From assembly GCF_022682495.2 (NCBI RefSeq), contig NC_071389.1, positions 10,159,199-10,223,198 of the forward strand: a stretch of DNA of 64,000 nucleotides, in the 5' to 3' direction. This DNA comes from Desmodus rotundus. Its lineage: Eukaryota; Chordata; Mammalia; Chiroptera; Phyllostomidae. Position 1 is the first letter of the stretch. Each line of letters begins with the position of its first letter. The translations under genes and the position numbers were made by a program. Of the stretch, positions 40,701 through 51,164 are shown piece after piece. Under the pieces are notes generated by a model. The model was given only the letters and a program-made list of their open reading frames with translations, searched no databases and was not told the DNA's origin.

Positions 40701-41282
40701 GCCTATTGTAGACAGAACACCAGAGAGAGAAGAGACTCATGGAATTCATGTCTCACCTCATCGTACAATAGGGCTGTGGTCACTGCAGCCTGGGGCAAGT
40801 TGACCATGCTTCACTTTCTTCATCCATGAGGCAGGATCTGCTGTATGCCACGAGAACTGACCCCAGAGCCAGAGCAGGATCCCAGGCTCCAGCCTCCTCA
40901 TTTGCTGTATTTGGTCACGGCCTTCGGCAGAAAGCAGAGCCAGCCAGGATGGGCCTAACTCCAGCCGTCCCTGTTCCCCAGTCAGCCCTGGGTTACCGTG
41001 GCACACAGCGCAGCCCTGGCCTGTGGGATGTGCTGAGTGCTTTGTTTAGACCACAGTTTGTCCTCATCCATCTGACTAATTTGGCTGATGGAGGCAGTCC
41101 AGGGCGTTAGCCAGCAGTCGTAGGAGCCAAGCAAGTTTCACTATGAAGTCAACCTTTGGGTTTACTCCAGCAGGAGGAAGGAGCTGGCTGACTCCGGGGC
41201 TCCTGTCACCTGGAAGCCAAGCTGCAAGCTCCAGGGTCCCTTCCTTGGTCCTCACAGTAAACCCTCTCTGAGTCTGGGAGGC
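40701..41282. other. No recognised feature
   Basis: Unassigned unique sequence with no supported gene or repeat. Confidence 0.4.
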
Positions 41283-41525
41283 AGTCTGGTGGAGCGGCAA
41301 GAAAAAAAGCAGGGACTCTGGGGACAGAGAAGGCAAGTTCCAATTCTGGTTCTTTCTCTCACCAGCTGTGTGACCTGACTCAAAGCTCCCCTCTCTCTTG
41401 GTCTCAGTTTCCTCATCTGAAAGACAGCGATAAAAATACCCCATTCAAAGGGCTGTTGTGGGGTTTTAAACAGGAGACGTTAAGACGAGTGTCTGGCATG
41501 ATGTCCAGCATATACCCGACTCTCA
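41283..41525 (+). mobile_element. MIR SINE, near full length
   Basis: GTCTGGTGGAGCGGCAAG, CTCACCAGCTGTGTGACCTGACTC, GGTCTCAGTTTCCTCATCTGAAAGACAGCGATAAAAATACC and GTGTCTGGCATGATGTCC cover the full MIR length. Confidence 0.88.
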
Positions 41526-42082
41526 GGAGACGCTTGCCTCCCCATCCCAGCCTCCTACACAGGCACCCTTGTCCTCACCAAATCCCTTCAGACCTCAACC
41601 TCCTTTGGCTTGCACTTGGAAGATCATGGTTACCATGGCAACTCAGGCAGCACAGTTCCCCATCCCCATTCACCCAACCTGGTCCCGCTCCATGGCTGCC
41701 TCCAGCCAAGCCCAGCTCCTCCTCTTGCAGCTGACCCGTAGCCAACTGTGGGATTTTAAGGGGTTTAGGACTCAGTGGGCATTATGGGCTTTTCTCATCC
41801 AGTACGGCCCACCCACGCCCCTGCCAGCAGAGGCTCTGCCCTCCTGTGCCCCTTCCTGCTGGAACTTGCCCAGATCAGCTTTGCTCCCTCATTGGGAAGC
41901 TGGTTGGGCCATGACTGGTATTTGGCGAGCTCTTCCCTGCATCACTTCTTTCTCTCACTTCTTTCCCTCACTTTCCTCACTTCTTTCTCTGCCCTGTCCA
42001 CTCTGAGCATTTGCTCAGCAAATCCTCTCTAGATCCCCTTAGCTGGGCAGGCTGGGCCTTATGAAAGGGATATCTCATGCCT
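41526..42082. other. No gene; CACTTCTTTCTC minisatellite at 41942-41990
   Basis: The CT-rich part holds four copies of a CACTTCTTTCTCT-like unit, two of them exact. The remainder may be worn L2 but could not be supported. Confidence 0.45.
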
Positions 42083-42665
42083 GGAGAAGGGACAGGCTCT
42101 GGATTCAGAGGGATCTGGGTTCAAATCTTAGCTGTACTAGTTTTCCAGGGCTGCCCTCACTAGTACCACAAACTGGGGGACTGCAACTGCAGATGTTCAT
42201 TGTCTCACAGTTTGGAGTCGAGTCCAAGACCAAGGTGTTGGTCCCCCCTGAGGGGCTGTAGAAGAACCTGTTCCAGGCCTCGTCCCCAGCCATGGGTGTT
42301 TTTCTGGAATCTTTGGCAGGCCTTGGCTATAGAAGTCTCACTCCAATCTGTGTTCAAATTTCCCCTTTTGATTGGGACACTGGTCCTAACAGATTAGGGG
42401 TCCCCCCTACTTCAGTGAGACCACATCTTAATAATGACATCAGCAATGACCCTATTTCCAAATGAGATCACATTCTGAGATACATACTGGAGGTTAGAAC
42501 TCAGCATGTGAACTCTTGAGAGATACAATCCAACCCATAACACTAGCTGTATGACCTTGGACAAGTCCCATCACCTCTCGGTGATCACCTTAGAATAGCT
42601 CATCTTGAAAATGGGAGTAAATATAACAAACTCCTCATGTCATTGTTGTAAAAATCACACAAGAC
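42083..42665 (+). mobile_element. MIR SINE split by an LTR
   Basis: Left part 42083-42132: GGCTCTGGATTCAGAGGGATCTGGGTTCAAATCTTAGC. Right part 42543-42665: CTAGCTGTATGACCTTGGACAAGTCCC, GAAAATGGGAGTAAATATAAC, CATTGTTGTAAAAATC. The two halves are one forward MIR. Confidence 0.85.
42133..42542 (-). mobile_element. MaLR LTR (MLT1/MST-type) inside a MIR
   Basis: Starts TGTACTAGTTTTCCAGGGCTGCC, continues TTCATTGTCTCACAGTTTGGAG, AATGACCCTATTTCCAAATGAGATCACATTC, ends CCATAACA, which is the reversed MaLR order at ~410 bp. Flanking TTAGC/CTAGC may be the 5-bp target duplication with one change. Confidence 0.8.
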
Positions 42666-42904
42666 AATGTATTTATGTTACTTAGTCCAGGACTAGCAGA
42701 TCATAGTCAATAACTGTAGTTGCTATGAGTTCCTTTTGGGGGGGAGGGTCCTTTTCCTCTGGGACCACACCCCTTGGCCCCTTTGATTCCTGACGGAAGA
42801 AGTGCAAAGATGGGTGGGAAGCAGTCCTACGCCTTTGGACCTCATCACAATAATCCAGCCTCTTAGCAACCCTGATTATGACCACGTCTTTGGCATTAAC
42901 TCAT
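42666..42904. other. No recognised feature
   Basis: Unassigned unique sequence. Confidence 0.4.
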
Positions 42905-43370
42905 TGATGCCATTTATTTATTCTACAAACGCCGGGTGCTGTATGCATGCTATTTCATTTCATCTTTACGAATGTATCACTGTTTTCTTTCTTTATTTTT
43001 TATTGTTTGTTCTCTTACAGTTGTCCCGATTTTTCTCCTTTTGCACCCCTCCACCCAGCCCACCCCTCTTGCCCACAGTCAATCCCCTCTCCATTGTCCA
43101 TGTCCATGAGTCATTCATACACGTTCTCTGACTAGTCCCTTCCCCTTCCTTTCATCATCCCCCCTCCCTACTCCCCTCCTACAGCTATCAGTCTGTTCCA
43201 TGTTTCCATGTCTCTGGTTCTATTTTTCTCATTAGTTTCTTTTGCTCATCAGATTCCAATTATAAGTGAGGTCACATGGTATCAGTATTTTCATTTAACA
43301 GATGAGGAAATTGAGGTTTTAAGAGGTGGTGTGGCTTTTCCAAAGTCACACAGTGAAGGGAATGGGGGGG
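42905..43370 (-). mobile_element. MIR SINE split by a young L1
   Basis: Left part 42905-42973: a CGGGTGCTGTATGCATGC string and CATTTCATTTCATCTTTACG. Right part 43287-43370: TTCATTTAACAGATGAGGAAATTGAGG and AAAGTCACACAG. Both belong to one reverse MIR. Confidence 0.75.
42982..43278 (-). mobile_element. Bat-type L1 LINE, 5'-truncated 3' end
   Basis: A T-rich start (the poly-A tail on the minus strand) is followed by ACAGTTGTCCCG, GTCCATGTCCATGAGTCATTC, GACTAGTCCCTTCCCC, CATGTCTCTGGTTC and ATTATAAGTGAGGTCACATGG. An 8-bp flanking repeat, GTATCACT at 42974 and GTATCAGT at 43279, differs by one base. The pattern is the L1 3' end seen in bat genomes. Confidence 0.8.
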
Positions 43371-43544
43371 GCCAGCTCACCAGTTTAGAACATGGATGAG
43401 TCTGTCCATGGGGGCACATGCCTGAGGCAGCTTGGCCCTTTCTCCCCTGCATGGGCCCCCGAAATCCTTCACTGGACCCCTGTAGCCCAACCTGGAGGAG
43501 CCCTCGTGTGCTCCCATGCAGTTGGCACCCTGCACACAGCCCCG

Positions 43545-43745
43545 GGTTGTAATTTTTTGTATTTATATCTTTCCTTTGCTGTCATCAGGTTGTTTATCAG
43601 CACGCGGTGATGAACCCCTTCGATGTGTTAAATATATATACGTCTCTGTGTGTATGTGTGTGCCTTCCAGGTTATATTTATGCAGTTCCTCTGAGGATTA
43701 ATTTAGCCAAATAACCGAAGCTATTTAGGTAGCTGACATTCATGC
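43545..43745. promoter_or_regulatory. Candidate conserved non-coding element
   Basis: Repeat-free AT-rich block with GTTTATCAGCACGCGGTGATG, CTTCGATGTGTTAAATATATATACG, GAGGATTAATTTAGCC and AATAACCGAAGC. CpGs are kept in AT-rich context. Motif-based inference. Confidence 0.35.
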
Positions 43746-43834
43746 TGTGAAGGGAATGTGGGTGCTAAGTCAGCAAGGTGCTGGCTTTGTTCCTAGGCCC
43801 TCCCAAGACTCAGTCTCCTTAACTCACAGCTTGG

Positions 43835-44025
43835 TGTGGCAGAAAGTGGAGACACTCAGCAAGGCCACGGTTCGACCCCAGGCTCTACAAGGGGAGGCTG
43901 TGCAACTTGCGGGGGGGGTTGGGGAATCCAGAGCTAAACCTCAGTTTCTTCAGCTACAAGTAGGTCCTTTCTCACAGAGCTGTTCCAAACTTTAATTGAT
44001 ACAATGCATTTAAAGCTCTTTGTTT
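43835..44025 (+). mobile_element. MIR SINE
   Basis: CCACGGTTCGACCCCAGGCTC, AAACCTCAGTTTCTTCAGC and TCTCACAGAGCTGTTCC give a diverged forward MIR. Confidence 0.65.
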
Positions 44026-44689
44026 TTTAGCAGGTGCTTCTTTATGGGTGGTTCCCTTCATTCTCCTCTTTCTCCCTCCCATCCCTCCATGTGGCTCCAA
44101 GGGGGTATATAAGATGAGTTTAAAATTCTCTGGCTTGGCACTTGAGATTGTCAACTAGGTGGCCCTTGAGGATCACCCTTCCTCCAGAAAGTATTCTGCC
44201 ACTGTGCCTGGAAATGTGTAGTCTATTCAGGATGGTCAGTGCTGCTGGTGCTCTTTCAATCTCTCCTTGGTGCTCAGCATTCCTGTGCAAGCCCAACCTA
44301 CAGCTTCCACTGGTCAGCATATGGGAGAGCTTCCTCTGGGTGCCAGAGCCCACTCACCTGCCAAAAGGGCAAGCTGGAGGTGGGAGCAGCCCTCAACCAA
44401 AGACTGAGTGGAGGTGATGCATAAATACCCCAACCCCCTCACCCATCAGTCAGAGCAACTGGGGTGTGCTCTACACGCTCGCTCATTGTGCCCCGGTGGG
44501 TGAGCGCCCCAGTGGCCCATGGCAGAAACCTTCTCCGTAACTATTTGCTGGCTTCCTTCTCTTTTTTTCCCCTTGTCTCTCTCCCTCATGCTCCTACACA
44601 TGTGTCCAGGACCCCTTCAAAATAACCTCCATATACTCACATTTTTGTCTCAGGATCTCATTCTGGGAAAACCCAACTTAAGACCAGAT
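44026..44689. other. No recognised feature
   Basis: Unassigned. Pyrimidine-rich strings lie at 44055-44085 and 44555-44590. Confidence 0.4.
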
Positions 44690-44885
44690 GGGGTGGTGGG
44701 TGGTAAGAACCTGGGCTCTGCCCCCCTCCATCTGTCTTTGAATCCTTCTTTAAGAGGCTATAAGAAATTAATTCTTCAAACTTTCTGAGCCTCAGTTTCC
44801 TTATCGGTAGAGCAGAAGTAATAATCACAGCACCTGCTCCCTGGAGACATGAGGTTACTGACTGAGATGCCCTGTCTCTCTCTGG
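44690..44885 (+). mobile_element. MIR SINE
   Basis: GTAAGAACCTGGGCTCTGC, TTTCTGAGCCTCAGTTTCCTTATCGGTAGAGCAG and TAATAATCACAGCACC are a forward MIR. Confidence 0.82.
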
Positions 44886-44934
44886 CCTGGTGCCAGCTTG
44901 TTCCATAGCCCTTCTCACCGTCTTCATGGGCAGC

Positions 44935-45260
44935 CTATTACTCAGCGATTTGTGTATGGTCTTTCTTCACAGAGGCTGCCCTACCCCGTCTAGAAGACCA
45001 ACACTGTAAGCAGGGGTCCGTGTCCCTGGTCACTGCTGTTTGCAGAACCACGGACAGCGCCGAGCCCTTTCTCCCCCTGAACGTTTTCTACAGCTTTGCT
45101 CTCTCACTGCCTCTCACCAGCACTTTGGTCATTCCCGCCTCTGATTCTGTGCTGGCTGTTTCTACTGCCTTGGGTTCCTGTTCTATCCAATTCTATTTAT
45201 CCTTTACATCTCAGGCAGCTTCCTGGGTCAGTTCTGCCCCTTCCTGAACCCTGCTTCCTT
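44935..45260 (+). mobile_element. L2 LINE pieces, diverged
   Basis: CCGTCTAGAAGACCAACACTG, a GGTCACTGCTGTTTGCAG string and, further on, GGCTGTTTCTACTGCCTTGGGTTCC with ATTTATCCTTTACATCTCAGG recall L2 3' sequence. The order suggests two overlapping insertions or one rearranged copy. Confidence 0.4.
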
Positions 45261-45654
45261 TGAGATTCCCTCTGAGGCCTTGGGCCTCGGGCTGACACCT
45301 GCTCAGAGCCTCCTGTCTCTCCTCTCTTGTCCTCCTTCCCAGGTACTGATGGGATGCAACCAGGACATCTTCAGCCAGCACAGAGTCCTGCTGGGGACCT
45401 CTCCAGGATCCTTCCATGCTTGCAAGACCCCTCCCCTCTGTCTTGACTTACTGACCATTGGCACAGTCAGGCCTGCTCAACCTCACACTTGTGTGCAGGC
45501 TGCCTGATGCTGTGTCTTAGTATCTTTGTGCATGTCCAGCTTCAAAAGTCAAGAGCAGCAACATAAAAGGAGCTGTGTTTTCTTTTATCTCCTTCAAAAT
45601 AACCGAGGCAGTCCTGGACATGGCAGGGGAGCAATCAAAGCTTGTTGAATTGAA
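45261..45654. other. No recognised feature
   Basis: Unassigned unique sequence with no supported gene or repeat. Confidence 0.4.
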
Positions 45655-45835
45655 TGGAGTGGCATAGTTGGGCAGGGACAGGGTCAGAAGACTGGGCCAG
45701 GGTAACTTGCTCCATGGCCTCAGGGAAATCCTTCCCCTCTCTGAGCCATGGTTTTCCCATCTGTCCTCTGAGAGGTACAGGCAGGATGACCTCCACGGTA
45801 CCTTTAGCAGGGCAGAAGGGGTCTCTCACTGAGCA
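45655..45835 (+). mobile_element. MIR SINE
   Basis: ACTTGCTCCATGGCCTCAGGGAAATCC, TCTGAGCCATGGTTTTCCCATCTGTCC and a GGATGACCTCC string fit a forward MIR. Confidence 0.65.
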
Positions 45836-46034
45836 GGCCAAGTGTGTTTAGAGGCGTGGTCCCATATCATCTTGACCCCTTGGATCAGTTTCCACATTTT
45901 GCAGCATGGAATTTCTGAGGCGAGAGGAGGTGGGAGGGTCTGGAATCCCTGGATCTCTCTGTCCTCTGCTTGGAAACAGAGGGCAGGTGGCTGAGTCTGA
46001 AGGAGCTCCTGAGAGCTGTGGGCAAAAGTCCCTT

Positions 46035-46258
46035 TCTCTCCTCACACCGTTGTCCTCCTGAGAGCCCTCGCCCACTTCTCCAAGCCTCAGTTTTCTCATT
46101 TGCATATAGGAATAATAATAGTAATAATAATAATAAATAACTTCTCTGCATTAATGATTAATATGAAAACTCAGTCAGTTAAGACAAGTGAAATACTTAG
46201 GATGGGTGCCTGGTGCGGAGTCAGGCTCAGTGAATACCAGATATTATTATTATTTCAC
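46035..46258 (+). mobile_element. MIR SINE
   Basis: CCAAGCCTCAGTTTTCTCATTTGCATATAGGAATAATAATAG, TTAAGACAAGTGAAATACTTAGG and CAGTGAATACCAG span the forward MIR 3' two-thirds. The AATAAT string has expanded. Confidence 0.82.
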
Positions 46259-46589
46259 TTTTATTTTTATTATCCTCTTCCTCATCCTCAATCCAGTATG
46301 AGGCCTGAAAGCTGTAGCTTCTGCTTCTGTCTTCCCTGGGTCCCCAAGCTTGCATCTAGCCTGTCCCGCAGGACCAGCCTCCTCCCTCCCTCAGATACCA
46401 GCTGCCCGTGGGTGCCTGTCCTGCACCTGGCTCAGGCGATTCCATTTATGTGCGACACTGTGCTTGGCAACACGTGGTCCCACATGTGGTTATGGCCAAC
46501 TGATCCGGGATAGAGACCTGAACAAAGGCCACCCATAAGCTGATGGGATGCCTGTGAGGTGGCCTGGGGTGGGGGCCCCGCCCCAACCT
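46259..46589. other. No recognised feature
   Basis: Unassigned. It begins with a T/A-rich run continuing from the MIR. Confidence 0.4.
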
Positions 46590-46800
46590 GGGGATACTAA
46601 CAGACTCATACTGAGCAAGTCCTGTGTGTCAGGCACTGTGCCCAGCATGCCACTGAATGACCTTGTTGACCCTCACAGCCTTCCTTTTTACCACGCCCAT
46701 TTCACAGATGCAGAAACAGAGTAGAGAAGGGTGAGTGACTGGTCTGACATCAGGATTTGAACTTGACCTATCAGACTCCAGGTAAAGCACTGAGGTGGTG
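46590..46800 (-). mobile_element. MIR SINE, near full length
   Basis: GAGCAAGTCCTGTGTGTCAGGCACTGTGCCCAGC, CCATTTCACAGATGCAGAAACAGAG and CATCAGGATTTGAACTTGACC follow the reverse MIR. Confidence 0.85.
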
Positions 46801-46863
46801 ATTAGTTGAAGAGCACAAATCCTCCTTGAACCATCCAGCTCTGAGTGTCCCTGACTCCCACAA

Positions 46864-46877
46864 TGTGTGTGTGTGTG

Positions 46878-46934
<57 letters not shown>
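46864..46934. repeat. (TG)n-(AG)n compound microsatellite
   Basis: Around 14 TG units with one interruption change without spacer into about 21 perfect GA units. Confidence 0.97.
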
Positions 46935-46939
<5 letters not shown>

Positions 46940-47314
46940 CAGGGAATAGAGGGGAGCAGACATGGCCAAAAATGTGGATAGTAGGATAAGAACTGTAGCC
47001 AGGAGATGATGAAAGCCAAGAGCAGAAATCAAGAGTGGTGTGCCAGCATCAACCTTGAACAAAGCCCCTGTTCTCCACGAGGCTTGGTCCAGCAGTAGCT
47101 GGGATGGATTCCCATCCCTTGAAGAACAACCAGGATGCCTACATCCCTGGCAACCTGAATAAGCCAACTCAACATTGCTGCTACCAACACCACCATCACC
47201 ATCATCCACAGCCACTGTTATTTCCATCCCCAACCTTGTTACCTCATTTTCATAGATGCCTTTTCCACACCACTCACATTGTGTCTGCCATTATCACCCC
47301 ACCATCTACCTCAC
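46935..47314. other. No recognised feature
   Basis: Unassigned. A degenerate CAC/CAT run lies at 47183-47215. Confidence 0.4.
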
Positions 47315-47460
47315 TTCATTCATTCATTCATTCATTCATTCATTCAGCAAATGTTTATGGAGCCCCTAGTATGTGCCAGTTGCTCTCATGGACATTGGGA
47401 TTACAGCAGGTAACAAAACCAGTGCCAGCTCTCAGGGATCTCCATTTAACCTCCTCACCA
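47315..47460 (-). mobile_element. L2 LINE, 3' end
   Basis: Eight ATTC units, then CAGCAAATGTTTATGGAGCCCCTAGTATGTGCCAG, ATTGGGATTACAGCAGGTAACAAAACC and CTCTCAGGGATCTCC are the reverse L2 ending, with its tail expanded. Confidence 0.8.
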
Positions 47461-47499
47461 CTCCCTCCATGACCTTGACTGCCATCACCAGCACTATGG

Positions 47500-47580
47500 C
47501 TAGATGATCATCACCATTATTTAGTGAGCACCTACTATGTGTAACACATTAGGCCGAGAGCTGAGCATGTAAAAAGGTAC
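47500..47580 (-). mobile_element. MIR SINE 3' fragment
   Basis: CATCACCATTATTTAGTGAGCACCTACTATGTG fits a reverse MIR 3' end. Confidence 0.6.
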
Positions 47581-48079
47581 CTGGCCCTTGCAGTTATATG
47601 TCCTGCTCCCTACACTGTCATTTGCACAAAGGAAAACCCCTCCTGGCAGGGAGACACCTCCAGTTTCCCCCAGATGGTACCCCTCAAAGCATGCTACTGG
47701 TAGAAGGCTGCCTGACCTACTTGGAAATCCTTTAGTGCAAAAAGGAGCTCATGCTTCAGCTCAGAGACAGCTGTACTTCCCCTGAGCAGGAAAGGAAACA
47801 AGACAAGACTGTGGCTTTCCTTTAAAAAATGCCATGAGATACCAGAGAGGGGCTGAGGACAGTAGTAGGGCCTGCGGTGGGCTCCTGCAGCCTCTGCCCA
47901 CAGCAGCCCCCACCCACAGCAGCCCCTCTCAAGGAATAACTGATAGGGCAATAAGGGTGTGTGAGTTGGGGGCAGAAGAGCCTTACCTCTCTGCCTGCAA
48001 ATGAACACATCCACTCACCTCAGTAGCTCCATCTGCCCCGCATCCCAGCTCCCTTCTCACCTGGCACTCCTGTTACAAA
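47581..48079. other. No recognised feature
   Basis: Unassigned unique sequence with no supported gene or repeat. Confidence 0.4.
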
Positions 48080-48215
48080 GGGCTCTGCCAGCCCCGGGCT
48101 GGGATTTATTGAAACGGTGAGTGAGCCGTATGGCTAAAGTGCGTGTTAAGCAATGTTTATTACAATCAATAAATCATGGTCCCGTATCTGATCCAGAGAC
48201 AGAAATAGCTCTCCA
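48080..48215. promoter_or_regulatory. Candidate conserved non-coding element (short)
   Basis: GGGATTTATTGAAACGG, TGAGCCGTATGGC, GCAATGTTTATTACAATCAATAAATCATGG and CCCGTATCTG form a repeat-free block with forkhead (TGTTTA) and HNF1/homeodomain-like sites. Confidence 0.35.
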
Positions 48216-48639
48216 GCCCACGCGGCAGGGGAGAGTGAGGTGACTGTAGTTCCAGAGATAAGACAAACCCAATGAGGTTGGCATCTCCATTTTGTCTGCT
48301 TGAGGCCCTGATCTCACCTCTCCTGACAGTTCCTCCTCCTTCTTCTCCTTGAAGGAACTTCGGGAGAGAGCAGATGGTCTGTTTCTCCTCCAAGTGAGAA
48401 AAGGCTGGCCCGGAGCAGAGGTGCGACTTAGCGACCCAGGTGGGGCCCCTTACAAAGAGCAAGACTTGGATGAGAAGCTGTAAGGCCTTTTTTGGTGACT
48501 TCTTTGCTTGGTGTGGGTGGAAGTTTGGCTCCATTCCCTGCAAGTCTAGAAGGGAGGTAGGGTAGTAGATGAGGAGAGGACTTGAAATGTCATAATCAGA
48601 AAGTCTACAGCTTTGAGGGGAGAGGAGCAGATGGAGAGG
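48216..48639. other. No recognised feature
   Basis: Unassigned unique sequence with no supported gene or repeat. Confidence 0.4.
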
Positions 48640-48890
48640 CAGGATTATATAGTTTCAGAGTGCGGTTCTGTTAGCACAGAGAACTGGGTTCAAATCCCAG
48701 CTTCACCCCTGCCTTGGATTCATTACCGGACCTCTTAGAGCACCTGCTTCCTCCCATGTGAAGTGGGGGAACACTATCCCCTGCCTCCCAGGGCTGTTGA
48801 GGCAGTGCTGTGAGTTAATGTGTGTAGAAGCACTCAGCACAGGGGCTGCAGTGGTCAGTGCTGAGCAAATGGTACCTGCTGTGGGTACTG
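48640..48890 (+). mobile_element. MIR SINE, near full length
   Basis: GAACTGGGTTCAAATCCCAGCTTCACCCC, CTTCCTCCCATGTGAAGTGGGGG, CCTCCCAGGGCTGTTGAGG and AAGCACTCAGCACAGGGGC are a forward MIR. Confidence 0.85.
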
Positions 48891-48899
48891 AGGACATCC

Positions 48900-49390
48900 C
48901 TGCCCTGATAATTCTCAGAAACTGTGATTGTTACTTATATGGTAAAGGGGACTCTGCAGACATGATTAAGTCAAGAATCTTGAGATGTGGAGATTATCCT
49001 GGATGATGGGGTGGTGATGCTATCACAACGGTCCCTATAAGAGGAAGGCAGGGTAGTGAGAATAGGAAGAAGGCCATGTAATGATGGAAGCTGTGGGTAG
49101 CAGAGCCTGAAAGAGAAGATGCTACTCTGCTCTGCAGGGGTTGAAGGTGGAGGAAGGAGCCATGAGCCAAGGAACACACGTGGCCTCTAGAAGCTCAAGA
49201 GGGTAAAAAAACCGGATTCTCCCCTGGAGCCTCCAGAAGAAACCAGCCCTGCCTCCACATTGGTTTTATCCCTCTAGGACTCATTTTAAACTTCTGGTCT
49301 CCAGAACTATAACAGCATAAATTCACGTCATTTGAAGCCCCTGAGTTTGTGCTAATTTGTTACTGGAGCAACAGGAGACCCAACATGTCT
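48900..49390 (+). mobile_element. MaLR LTR, MLT1/MST-type
   Basis: GGGGACTCTGCAGACATGATTAAGTC, GGAGATTATCCTGGATGATG, GAGCCATGAGCCAAGG, ACGTGGCCTCTAGAAGCTC, GATTCTCCCCTGGAGCCTCCAG, GTCTCCAGAACTATAACAGC and GAGTTTGTGCTAATTTGTTAC are the forward MaLR order. Close in sequence to its consensus. Confidence 0.88.
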
Positions 49391-50384
49391 GTGAAGACCT
49401 TGACAGTGATGCTGGTGCCAACTTCTGAGATGTGTTCCAGCTTCCCCTGCCTGGTGTAGGCAACCGCCACTGTTCTCAGCAGGTGAGACCTGGCTAGAGA
49501 AGACTCTACTTCTGCCCACTTGGCGTTCCCAGAGCAGGCCAGGTGGAAAGTTGGAGCACCACACAGATTTCGGATGCCCGCATAGTGGGCAGTCTAATCT
49601 TTGGTGGTCCCAGGCTTGTGGCCGACATGTGGACCATCTGAACTGTGCATCAGGGCTAATTCACAGGACTGATCTGTCAATAAACACCTCCAAACCAGTC
49701 AGGGCGGCTATTTGGAACTTGGAGAAGGGAGGGATGGCAAGAGCAGTTTGGGAGGAACTCCAATGCTGGGTTGGCCAGTAAGTGTAAGAACTTGGCAGAA
49801 CCAATTGTCAGTATGGAGAACTGGACAATCACTTGATTATAGGGCCAAAGCAGGAGACCCCTTCCATGGTTAAAGGTCAAAGCAAACTTTCTTTGATGCA
49901 AAGACATCTGACACTGGCCCATAGCTCCCTCCAAACCCCCTGGCTAGGATTAAGGTCTGACCTAGACCTCAGGATCAAAGGCAACCTACCATGGGGTCCA
50001 TGAGGCCTTGCCACACAGGGAGAGAGATGGAGGGACTGGTAGAATGAGGAGTTTGTTTTCTAACAAATCGTGTTCCTTTTGCACAGATGCATGGGCCCAA
50101 TTGCAGGACAAGGGAGGGGTTCCCACACCACAATCAGACAGATGAGCCATCCTCTGCAGAATGACTCAGGCTGGTGGAAGCCGTGGGCAGCAGCTTCCTT
50201 TTCCTTAAGTGGAGCTGCCAGCTCTCCTGAGGCTCCTTGCCTGTCCCAGGAAGGACTGTTGGGGGAGGGGGAGATGGTGGATGACAGTGAAGGAGGGCAT
50301 GTGGGATGGGCGCTGGGACGACCTCAGGGAGTGATCCCAGGGAAGAGAAGGGTAAGTGTCACCAGCCTGGGTGAGTCCAGTCTC
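49391..50384. other. Unassigned ~1 kb next to a MaLR LTR
   Basis: It follows the LTR directly and contains CTGATCTGTCAATAAACACC and GGACAATCACTTGATTATAGG. It could be MaLR internal sequence, another repeat or unique DNA. No gag/pol protein could be recognised. Confidence 0.35.
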
Positions 50385-50555
50385 CATTATTGGTTCCCAA
50401 ATGCTGGTGCCTGAATTAGCCACAGCAGCATCACCCAGGGGGCGTGTCCAAAAAACAGACTTCAGAGACTCACTCCCAGAGATGGTCATTCATGGTCTGG
50501 GGCAGGGCATCTGCATTGTTAGGGCCACTCTGTCTACAGCTGCATCCAGAACCTT
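50385..50555 (+). mobile_element. MER5-like hAT-Charlie element
   Basis: CCACAGCAGCATCACCCAGGGGGC, CAGACTTCAGAGACTC, CCCAGAGATGGTCATTC, GGTCTGGGGCAGGGCATCTGCATTGTTAG follow MER5 'ATCACCTGG...CCCAGAGTTTCTGATTCAGTAGGTCTGGGGTGGGGCC..GCATTT'. Confidence 0.65.
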
Positions 50556-51164
50556 CCCATAGCAATTACCTCTGTCCCCTCCCACATGCTCCAGACCAGC
50601 TCCTGTTCCAAGCCAGCCTCCCTTATCTTTGGATCATAGCTGCGTTTCTCAGTTAAGACTCTGGCCCTCTGAACTTGGCATTAGGACCACATGCTTCTGC
50701 CCCTTCCCTAAGGATTTTTCTCCAACCCACTGAACTGGCTTTTCTGCTTCAAATGCCCAATCAGTGCTCATTCCTCCCTGCCCCCACCACCCCGTTCAGA
50801 ACAGCACTGGGGATAGACCCACACATGTTTGAAATTTTTGTCAGGAGTGTCTGTACCTAGGGCATAATACGGGAACTCGGGAGGGGGAGAAGCTGCCTCG
50901 TTCTGTTAGCTCTTATCTGTGTGTGCATTGAGGAGCGATCAAAGCTGTCTCTAACCTGGCATCCCCGGTGTGGCAGGTAGGAATAGAGCCAGTGCAGAGG
51001 AGGTATGATTATAATCTCATCAGGAGAAAGGTGGAATGAGAGGAGGGGGGGAAGGAGGAGGAGGAAATAATGACTTGCTTCTCTCTTTCTCCGCCCCCTT
51101 ACAGATCACTCTGAGCACGGCAGCCAGAAACATGACTCCGATGCATAAATATAAAGATTTCTCT
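50556..51164. other. No gene; purine-rich tract at 51037-51066
   Basis: Unassigned except for the GGAGG/GGGGG purine run. A TCACTCTGAGCACGGCAGCC string near 51105 may be an L2 word. Confidence 0.4.
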
